Shown here one piece after another: positions 5,738 to 10,528 of a stretch of DNA of 10,528 nucleotides (positions are counted from its first letter, which is position 1; each line of letters starts with the position of its first letter). The stretch covers positions 1 through 10,528 of the forward strand of contig NZ_CALIAA010000124.1 of the NCBI RefSeq assembly GCF_938040765.1. The letters run 5' to 3'. A program made the position numbers and the translations under genes. Below the pieces are notes generated by a model that saw only the letters and a list, made by a program, of their open reading frames with translations, had not been told where the DNA came from and did not search any database. This stretch comes from an uncultured Fretibacterium sp. (GTDB lineage: Bacteria; Synergistota; Synergistia; Synergistales; Aminobacteriaceae).

Positions 5738-6837
5738 CGCGGCATTTCCTGGATCCCAGGCTCGCGGGGCTTGTCCGCTACGTTCCCGGCGAGGTGCCGC
5801 GGGACGGGCGGCCCGTGATCAAGCTGAACACCAACGAGAACCCCTTTCCGCCCTCTCCGGCCGTGCTGCAAGCGCTTTCCGCCGCCGAGGCGGAGAGGCT
5901 GAACCTCTACCCGGACCCGGAGGCGCGGGGCCTGACCCGCGCCGTCGCCGAGCGCTTCGGCCTCGATACGGGCCGGGTCGTAACCGGGAACGGGAGCGAC
6001 GAGCTGCTCGCCTTCTGCTTTCACGGGTTCTGCCCGAGGGGGGCTGTCTTCGCCGACGTCACCTACGGGTTCTACCCCGTATTCTGCCGGATGTTCGGGG
6101 TGCCCTTCGAGACCGTACCGCTCCGGGATGATTTTTCCCTGAACGTCGACGACTACCGGGGCCGCAGGGAGACGGTCTTTCTGGCCAACCCCAACGCGCC
6201 GACCGGGCTGGCCCTGGCGCTCCCCGACGTCCGGAGGCTGCTGGAACAGGACCGGGACCGCCTGACGGTCGTCGACGAGGCCTACGTCGACTTCGGGGCG
6301 GAGTCCGCCGCGCCCCTGCTGGACGAGTACGACAACCTGCTGGTGATCCGGACCTTCTCGAAGTCGCGCCAGCTCGCCGGGGTCCGGCTGGCCTTCGCCC
6401 TGGGGTCGAGCTCGCTCGCGGCCGATCTCATGACGCTGAAGTTCGGTTTCAACCCCTACAGCGTCAACGCTCAGGCCCTGGCGGCCGGTGAAGCGGCCTT
6501 GAGGGACGAGGCGTACTTCGAGCGCACCCGGCGGGAGATCATGAGGAACCGCGAGACCCTCCAGGAGGGACTGAAGGCGCTCGGCGCGGAGGTCGTTCCC
6601 TCGAAGGCGAACTTCGTCTTCACGCGCCCCCCGGCGGACGCCGCGTCGCTCCACCGTATCCTGAGGGAGCGGGGCATCCTGGTGCGCCACTTTCCGGATG
6701 AGCCCGGCAGGCCCGCACGGACCGGGGCCTGGCTCCGCGTATCCGTGGGGACGGCCGAACAGGTGGGGGCGTTTCTGGACGCCCTCCGGGACATCCTGCG
6801 GGATATGAGGAGGGGGACGGCCGATGCGGCGCTCTGA
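5734..6837 (+). CDS. hisC: Histidinol-phosphate aminotransferase HisC
   Basis: HisC is a PLP-dependent class I/II (fold type I) aminotransferase that converts imidazole-acetol phosphate and glutamate to histidinol phosphate and 2-oxoglutarate. The 367-residue product is a normal length. Visible motifs are LNTNENPFPPSP (31-42), TGNGSDE (84-90), NPNAPTG (152-158), DEAYVDF (181-187), the PLP-binding Lys210 in RTFSKSRQLAGVRLAFALG, and Arg335 in the C-terminal WLRVSVGT, expected to hold substrate. The frame is open far upstream, but the start at 5734 fits the family N-terminus, overlaps the hisG stop (ATGA) and has GGAGGG 7 bases before it. It overlaps hisB by 14 bases. HisC can also act on aromatic amino acids in some bacteria; context points to histidine. 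Confidence 0.95.
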   Translation: MTRHFLDPRLAGLVRYVPGEVPRDGRPVIKLNTNENPFPPSPAVLQALSAAEAERLNLYPDPEARGLTRAVAERFGLDTGRVVTGNGSDELLAFCFHGFCPRGAVFADVTYGFYPVFCRMFGVPFETVPLRDDFSLNVDDYRGRRETVFLANPNAPTGLALALPDVRRLLEQDRDRLTVVDEAYVDFGAESAAPLLDEYDNLLVIRTFSKSRQLAGVRLAFALGSSSLAADLMTLKFGFNPYSVNAQALAAGEAALRDEAYFERTRREIMRNRETLQEGLKALGAEVVPSKANFVFTRPPADAASLHRILRERGILVRHFPDEPGRPARTGAWLRVSVGTAEQVGAFLDALRDILRDMRRGTADAAL

Positions 6838-7417
6838 GATCGAACGGGTCACGAGGGAGACCACGGTCCGGCTGACGCTGGACCTGGAGGGCAGCGGACG
6901 CCATGACGTCCTGACGGACTGCGGCTTCCTCGACCACATGCTGGAGCTCCTCGCCTATCACGGCCGCTTCGACCTGACGGTCCGTGCGTCCGGGGACGCG
7001 CGCGTGGACTTCCACCATCTGGTCGAGGACGTGGGGATCGTGCTGGGGACGGCCTTGAACGAGGCGCTGGGAGACCGCCGCGGGATACGCCGCTACGGGC
7101 AGCGCCTCCTGCCGATGGACGAGGCCCTCGTCCTCGTGGCCCTGGACGTGAGCGGAAGGTCCTTCCTCCGCTTCGAGGTCCCGATGCCGCAGGCGCGGGT
7201 CGGCGCGTTCGACACGGAGCTCGTGCGCGAGTTCTTCGAGGCCGTCGTCCGGACCCTGGGGCTGACGCTGCACATCCGGCTCCTCTCGGGGGAGAACGCG
7301 CACCACGTCATCGAGGCGGTCTTCAAGGGCTTCGGCTGGGCCCTCGCCGAGGCGGCCGGGCCCGACCCGGATTTTCGGGATGAGATTCCGTCCAGCAAGG
7401 GGGTCCTGAACTTATGA
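6824..7417 (+). CDS. hisB: Imidazoleglycerol-phosphate dehydratase HisB
   Basis: HisB removes water from imidazole-glycerol phosphate to give imidazole-acetol phosphate, using a di-manganese centre in a 24-mer. The 197-residue product is the monofunctional form, without the phosphatase domain found in enterobacteria; a separate phosphatase closes this operon. Metal-binding motifs are clear: FLDHML (35-40), DFHHLVEDVGIVLG (62-75), PMDEA (97-101), ENAHHVIEAVFKGFG (157-171) and the C-terminal SSKG (190-193). The ATG lies inside the end of hisC and is preceded by GAGGAGGGGG at a good distance. The stop codon is shared in ATGA with the next tiny ORF, and the AAGGGGG near the end of hisB is placed as a ribosome-binding site for it. 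Confidence 0.97.
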   Translation: MRRSEIERVTRETTVRLTLDLEGSGRHDVLTDCGFLDHMLELLAYHGRFDLTVRASGDARVDFHHLVEDVGIVLGTALNEALGDRRGIRRYGQRLLPMDEALVLVALDVSGRSFLRFEVPMPQARVGAFDTELVREFFEAVVRTLGLTLHIRLLSGENAHHVIEAVFKGFGWALAEAAGPDPDFRDEIPSSKGVLNL

Positions 7418-7452
7418 GCATGCCGATATCGGGCCGCGGTGCCGGGCGATGA
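7414..7452 (+). CDS. 12-codon ORF bridging hisB and hisA, possible hisH stump
   Basis: This tiny frame encodes MSMPISGRGAGR. Its ATG overlaps the hisB stop as ATGA (7414-7417), and its stop overlaps the hisA start as ATGA (7449-7452). AAGGGGG at 7397-7403 is a usable ribosome-binding site for it, whereas the bases just before the hisA ATG contain none. It sits where hisH stands in many operons of the hisB-hisH-hisA type. I infer that it is either the remnant of an in-frame hisH deletion or a coupling minicistron that carries ribosomes from hisB to hisA. The peptide itself need have no function. The chance that such a frame arises by coincidence is not negligible. Confidence 0.45.
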   Translation: MSMPISGRGAGR

Positions 7453-8162
7453 GGCTCTACCCGGCGATCGATCTGCTGGACGGCCAGGTCGTCCGGCTGG
7501 AGCAGGGGGACTTTCGGCGCCGGACCTCGTATTCCGTGGAGGCATGCGAGGCGGCGCGGCGCTTCCGCGAGGCGGGGGCCGAGTGCCTGCACGTCGTGGA
7601 CCTGGATGGGGCACGGGGCGGCCGGGCCGCCAACCACCGGCTGATCGAGGCGATCGTCCGCGAGACGGAGCTCTTCGTCCAGGTCGGCGGCGGCATCCGC
7701 ACGGAGGAGCGCGCCCGGGCCTATCTCGACGCCGGGGCCGGACGGGTGATCCTGGGCTCGGCGGCCGTCTCCGACCCGGATTTTCTCGACCGCTGCCTGG
7801 AGCTGTTCGGGGACCGCGTCGCCGTCGGCGTTGACCTGCTGGACGGGGAGGTCATGACCCACGGCTGGGAGCGGGGCTCGGGCCTCGACGGGCTGGAGTT
7901 TTGCGGTAGACTGGCGGTGCGCGGCGTCGCGACCGTCATCGCGACCGACATCGCGAAGGACGGCAGGCTGGAGGGGACCAACCTCGCGCTGTACGAGCGG
8001 CTGAGGACCTCAGGGATCCCCAACGTCATCGCCTCGGGGGGGATCTCGTCGCTGGAGGAGCTCCTCGCGCTGCGCGGCCTGGGGGTCTCGGGGGCCGTCG
8101 TCGGCAAGGCGCTCTATGCGGGGCGGCTTCGTCTGGAGGAACTCGTTTGCGCACTACGCTGA
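7449..8162 (+). CDS. hisA: ProFAR isomerase HisA
   Basis: HisA is a (beta/alpha)8-barrel isomerase that converts ProFAR to PRFAR by an Amadori rearrangement. The 237-residue product has the catalytic acid-base pair Asp8 (PAIDLLDG) and Asp129 (VGVDLLDG). Phosphate-binding turns are QVGGGIRTEE (78-87), ILGSAAV (101-107), IASGGISS (194-201) and VVGKALYAG (217-225). TDIAKDG at 166-172 is typical of HisA and separates it from HisF. It could in principle be the bifunctional PriA of actinomycetes, but no tryptophan genes or actinobacterial context support that. No Shine-Dalgarno sequence precedes its ATG, so translation probably depends on the upstream 12-codon ORF. Confidence 0.95.
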   Translation: MRLYPAIDLLDGQVVRLEQGDFRRRTSYSVEACEAARRFREAGAECLHVVDLDGARGGRAANHRLIEAIVRETELFVQVGGGIRTEERARAYLDAGAGRVILGSAAVSDPDFLDRCLELFGDRVAVGVDLLDGEVMTHGWERGSGLDGLEFCGRLAVRGVATVIATDIAKDGRLEGTNLALYERLRTSGIPNVIASGGISSLEELLALRGLGVSGAVVGKALYAGRLRLEELVCALR

Positions 8163-8190
8163 GGAAGCGCTGACTCGATCGGCGCTTTCC
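8163..8190 (+). repeat. Intercistronic hairpin between hisA and hisF
   Basis: GGAAGCGC (8163-8170), directly after the hisA stop, pairs with GCGCTTTCC (8182-8190) through an 8-bp stem with one bulged T and an 11-base loop. The hisF ribosome-binding site follows immediately. There is no T-run, so it is not a strong terminator. It may tune mRNA stability or the hisA/hisF expression ratio. The arm GGAAGCGC occurs again twice after the last gene of the operon. Confidence 0.5.
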
Positions 8191-8207
8191 GAACTGGAGG
8201 AGAGATC

Positions 8208-8993
8208 ATGACCGTAAAACGCATCATTCCCTGTCTCGACATCAAGGACGGACGGGTCGTCAAGGGCGTGCGCTTCGAGGGGCTGCGCGACGTGGAGGAC
8301 CCTGTCGTCCTCGCCCGCTTTTACGACGACAACCAGGCGGACGAGCTGGTGTTCTACGACATCGCCGCCAGCCGGGAGGGCCGGCCTATCTTCATCGAGC
8401 TCCTGCGCCGGGTCGCGGAGTGCGTCCACATCCCGCTCATGGCGGGCGGGGGCATCGCGGACCTGGAGGACTTCGACCGGGTCCTGGACTGCGGCGCCGA
8501 CAAGGTGAGCGTGAACTCCGGGGCGCTGCGCGATCCGGAGCTCCTCCGATGGGCGGCCGAAAAGTACGGCAGCCGGCGCGTGGTGCTGTCGATGGACGTG
8601 CGCAGGGTGGGGGAGGTCTACCGCGTGTTCGCGGAGGGCGGGCAGACGGACACGGGGCGGGACGCCCTGGAGTGGGCCCGTCTGGGGGAGGAGCTGGGAG
8701 CCGGGGAGATCGTCCTGAACAGCATCGATACCGACGGCGTCCGGGGCGGCTTCGACCTGCCGATGCTCGAGGCCGTGGGCCGGGTCGTGAGCGTCCCGAT
8801 CGTCGCCTCCGGGGGAGCGGGGACGATGCAGGACTTCGCCGAGGCCTTCCGGATCCCCGGTGTGGGCGCGGGCCTGTCCGCCGGGGCCTTCCACTCGAAA
8901 ACGGTCCTCATCCCGGAGCTGAAACGCTATCTGAGGGAGCGGGGGGTCCCGGTCCGCATCGAGGAGCCGCTCGAGGGCCGAGGGGAAGGATAG
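8208..8993 (+). CDS. hisF: Imidazole glycerol phosphate synthase cyclase subunit HisF
   Basis: HisF is the (beta/alpha)8-barrel cyclase that turns PRFAR and ammonia into imidazole-glycerol phosphate and AICAR, normally with ammonia channelled from the glutaminase HisH. The 261-residue product has catalytic Asp11 (CLDIKDG) and Asp130 (VVLSMDVRR), ADKVSVNSGAL at 97-107, and the phosphate turns AGGGI and ASGGAGTM. By position against Thermotoga HisF, the gate residues Arg5, Glu46, Lys99 and Glu167 and the interface Asp98 are all kept. This implies that it evolved with, and may still use, a HisH. No hisH is in the window. The segment at about 214-229 (RIPGVGAGLSAGAFHS) is one residue longer than in Thermotoga HisF. 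The ATG has GGAGGAGA at a normal distance. The 45-base gap before it is the longest between operon genes. Confidence 0.96.
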   Translation: MTVKRIIPCLDIKDGRVVKGVRFEGLRDVEDPVVLARFYDDNQADELVFYDIAASREGRPIFIELLRRVAECVHIPLMAGGGIADLEDFDRVLDCGADKVSVNSGALRDPELLRWAAEKYGSRRVVLSMDVRRVGEVYRVFAEGGQTDTGRDALEWARLGEELGAGEIVLNSIDTDGVRGGFDLPMLEAVGRVVSVPIVASGGAGTMQDFAEAFRIPGVGAGLSAGAFHSKTVLIPELKRYLRERGVPVRIEEPLEGRGEG

Positions 8994-9001
8994 GGTCGGA
9001 T

Positions 9002-9679
9002 ATGAGGATGGACCTCGAACTCGACGTCGGCGCGCTGAGGTTCGACGAGCGGGGGCTGATCCCGGCGGTGGTCCAGGACCTCCGCAGCCGGAAGGTGCTG
9101 ACGCTGGCCTACATGAACCGCGAGAGCCTGGAGATCACCCTGCGCGAGGGGCGCACCTGCTTCTACTCGCGCAGCCGCGGGACGCTCTGGCGCAAGGGGG
9201 AGACGAGCGGGAACGTTCAGCGCGTGGCGTCCGTGCGGCCCGACTGCGACGGGGACGCGCTGCTCGTGGAGGTGGTGAAGGACGGGCCGGCCTGCCACCG
9301 GGGGACCGACTCCTGTTTCGACGGTGCGGAGGCGGAAGGTACAGGGGCGGAAAAGAAAGGGGACCCGCGCCTCACAATCGACGACCTGTACCGGCTGCTC
9401 CAGGACCGGAACGAGAGGCGGCCGGAGGGCAGCTACACCACCTACCTGTTCGAGAAGGGGCTGGAGAAGATTCTGAAGAAGTGCGGCGAGGAGGCGACGG
9501 AGGTCGTCGTCGCCGCCATGAAGGGGTCGAGGGAGGAGACGATTTACGAGCTGGCGGACCTCTGCTACCATGCCCTCGTGCTGATGGTGCAGTGCGGCGT
9601 GACCCTCGACGAGGTGCGCGGCGAGCTGGCCTCCCGGCACGTCGTCGACCACAAGGTGAAGCAGGAGGCGCTTCGGTGA
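9002..9679 (+). CDS. hisI: Bifunctional PR-AMP cyclohydrolase / PR-ATP pyrophosphatase HisIE
   Basis: This fused enzyme catalyses the second and third pathway steps: the HisE domain hydrolyses PR-ATP to PR-AMP, and the HisI domain opens the adenine ring. The 225-residue product has HisI first (about 1-107), with VLTLAYMNRES (32-42), FYSRSRGTLWRKGETSGN (54-71), the metal ligands of DCDGDALLV (81-89) and PACHRGTDSCF (96-106). An acidic linker follows, then HisE (about 123-225) with YTTYLFEKGLEKILKKCGEE (145-164) and ELADLCYH (183-190). The frame stays open far upstream across hisF; I chose 9002 as the first ATG after the hisF stop that fits the HisI N-terminus. A purine-rich AGGGGAAGGA lies upstream at a long spacing. 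The stop overlaps the next gene in GTGA. Confidence 0.96.
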   Translation: MRMDLELDVGALRFDERGLIPAVVQDLRSRKVLTLAYMNRESLEITLREGRTCFYSRSRGTLWRKGETSGNVQRVASVRPDCDGDALLVEVVKDGPACHRGTDSCFDGAEAEGTGAEKKGDPRLTIDDLYRLLQDRNERRPEGSYTTYLFEKGLEKILKKCGEEATEVVVAAMKGSREETIYELADLCYHALVLMVQCGVTLDEVRGELASRHVVDHKVKQEALR

Positions 9680-10467
9680 TCCGCTCGACCCTTCACAACC
9701 ACACGACGCTCTGCGACGGCCGGAGCTCGCCCGAGGAGATGGTTCGGGCGGCCGTCGCCGCAGGGCTTACGGACCTGGGCTTCAGCGCCCATTCTCCGGC
9801 CCCCTTCGATGCGGGATCCCTGAGGTCCGAGGCGGAGTACCGAAGGACGATCCTGGGGCTGAGGGAGAGGTACGCCGGGACCCTCCGCATCGTCCTTGGA
9901 ATGGAGCAGGACTATCTGGCCCCGGTGGCCCGCCGTTCGGACTACGACTTTCTGATCGGTTCCGTGCACTTTTTGAAGGTGGGCGGTGAATGCCTTTCCG
10001 TGGACTGGGACGAGGAACGGTTCGCGGCGCTCCTGGCGGCGATGGGGGGCCCGGAGAGTGCCATCCGGGCCTATTACGCGAGCGTTGCGGACATGGTGCG
10101 GACCCAGCGCCCGGACGTCGTCGGACACTTCGACCTTATAGGCAAGTTCAACGCGGACGAGCGCTTTTTCAGGGAGGACGAAGCGTACCGAAGGGCCGCG
10201 CTGGAGGCGCTGGACGTCGTGATCGGGAGCGAATGCGTCCCGGAGCTGAACGCCAGCGGGTTCCGCTGGCGGGGACGGCCGTACCCGGACGGTTTTCTGC
10301 TGCGCCGGCTCCGGGAGAAGAACCGCCTCCTGACCCTGCAGGCGGACTGCCACGACGCCCAGGCCCTCCTGCGCTTCATCCCGGAGGCCGCCGAGGTCCT
10401 GAGGCAGTTCGGTTTCCGCTCGACGCTCCAGTGGATCGACGGAGCTTGGCAGGAGGTCGGGCTTTAG
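9676..10467 (+). CDS. hisK: Histidinol-phosphatase, PHP family (HisK/HisJ type)
   Basis: This enzyme removes phosphate from histidinol phosphate to give histidinol, the penultimate intermediate. The 263-residue product belongs to the PHP metal-dependent phosphoesterases, unrelated to the HAD-type phosphatase fused to enterobacterial HisB. Likely metal ligands are His7 and His9 (LHNHT), His39 (FSAHSP), Glu77 (GMEQDY), His98 (GSVHFL), His151 (GHFDLIGKF), Asp224 and His226 (QADCHDAQAL). I start it at GTG 9676, not at an upstream codon. This GTG overlaps the hisIE stop as GTGA, has AGGAGG 7 bases before it and gives the family N-terminus. PHP proteins also include other phosphoesterases, but the operon position and the motifs favour histidinol phosphate. 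It is the last gene before the terminator. Confidence 0.92.
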   Translation: MIRSTLHNHTTLCDGRSSPEEMVRAAVAAGLTDLGFSAHSPAPFDAGSLRSEAEYRRTILGLRERYAGTLRIVLGMEQDYLAPVARRSDYDFLIGSVHFLKVGGECLSVDWDEERFAALLAAMGGPESAIRAYYASVADMVRTQRPDVVGHFDLIGKFNADERFFREDEAYRRAALEALDVVIGSECVPELNASGFRWRGRPYPDGFLLRRLREKNRLLTLQADCHDAQALLRFIPEAAEVLRQFGFRSTLQWIDGAWQEVGL

Positions 10468-10492
10468 GGAAGCGCCAGGTCAAAAGTGCATT

Positions 10493-10525
10493 CAAGAAGG
10501 AAGCGCCGTCGGCGCTTCCTTCTTG
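10493..10525 (+). terminator. Stem-loop terminator at the end of the his operon
   Basis: CAAGAAGGAAGCGCC (10493-10507) and GGCGCTTCCTTCTTG (10511-10525) are perfect inverted repeats with a 3-base loop, 25 bases after the hisK stop. The pyrimidine-rich right arm gives the RNA U-rich bases near the end, but no clean U-run is visible before the window ends 3 bases later. The symmetry would allow bidirectional function if a convergent gene follows. A second GGAAGCGCC at 10468-10476 could compete for the right arm. Confidence 0.75.
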
Positions 10526-10528
10526 TCC

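Noticed and set aside
5680..6939. 419-codon minus-strand open frame opposite hisC and hisB
   Set aside because: It is antisense to two clear genes, rich in Arg, Gly and Pro, with no recognisable domain. GC-rich coding DNA often leaves the antisense frame open.
8420..9001. Long N-terminal extension of HisIE across hisF
   Set aside because: The frame is open by composition only. The extension is Arg/Gly-rich and overlaps hisF in another frame; HisI homology begins just after 9002.
1..10528. CRISPR array, toxin-antitoxin, phage or defence genes
   Set aside because: No regularly spaced repeats and no genes with such domains were seen; all strong coding regions are explained by chemotaxis and histidine synthesis.

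Overview
The window looks like the chromosome of a high-GC anaerobic bacterium. The gene set combines a short-form HisG with HisZ, a fused HisIE, a PHP-type histidinol phosphatase and a dCache chemoreceptor. This fits Synergistota (for example a Fretibacterium-like organism) or a neighbouring Gram-positive-type lineage. The taxon is an inference from gene content and order; no marker gene in the window settles it.

Layout. Bases 1-1302 form a gene-poor, lower-GC segment. It carries a cluster of DnaA-box-like 9-mers (51-81), a decayed IS481-type transposase (about 288-925), one exact consensus DnaA box (772-780), a small hairpin (1008-1033), three 10-bp tandem repeats (1127-1156) and a perfect parS centromere site inside a 28-bp palindrome (1199-1226). 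DnaA boxes together with parS suggest that this stretch lies near the replication origin. Bases 1303-3426 on the minus strand hold one chemoreceptor gene and its strong intrinsic terminator. Bases 3427-4040 are a divergent intergenic region with a good candidate promoter for the genes to the right. Bases 4041-10467 are a compact plus-strand histidine operon, hisZ-hisG-hisC-hisB-[mini-ORF]-hisA-hisF-hisIE-hisK, closed by a perfect 15-bp stem-loop at 10493-10525.

How the genes work together. HisZ and HisG form the ATP phosphoribosyltransferase that starts the pathway. HisIE hydrolyses PR-ATP and opens the ring. HisA isomerises ProFAR to PRFAR. HisF makes imidazole-glycerol phosphate and AICAR. 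HisB dehydrates the product, HisC transaminates it, and HisK (PHP family) dephosphorylates histidinol phosphate. Two steps are absent from the window: HisD (histidinol dehydrogenase) and HisH (the glutaminase partner of HisF). Many junctions are ATGA or GTGA overlaps, so translation is probably coupled along the operon.

The most unusual point is the hisB-hisA junction, where hisH commonly sits in other bacteria. Here there is a 12-codon ORF that overlaps the hisB stop and the hisA start with ATGA on both sides. It has its own Shine-Dalgarno-like sequence, while hisA has none. It looks like the stump of a deleted hisH kept as a translational bridge. HisF still has the ammonia-gate residues used with HisH, so a HisH encoded elsewhere, or another ammonia source, is expected. 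I see no clearly new defence or mobile system in the window.
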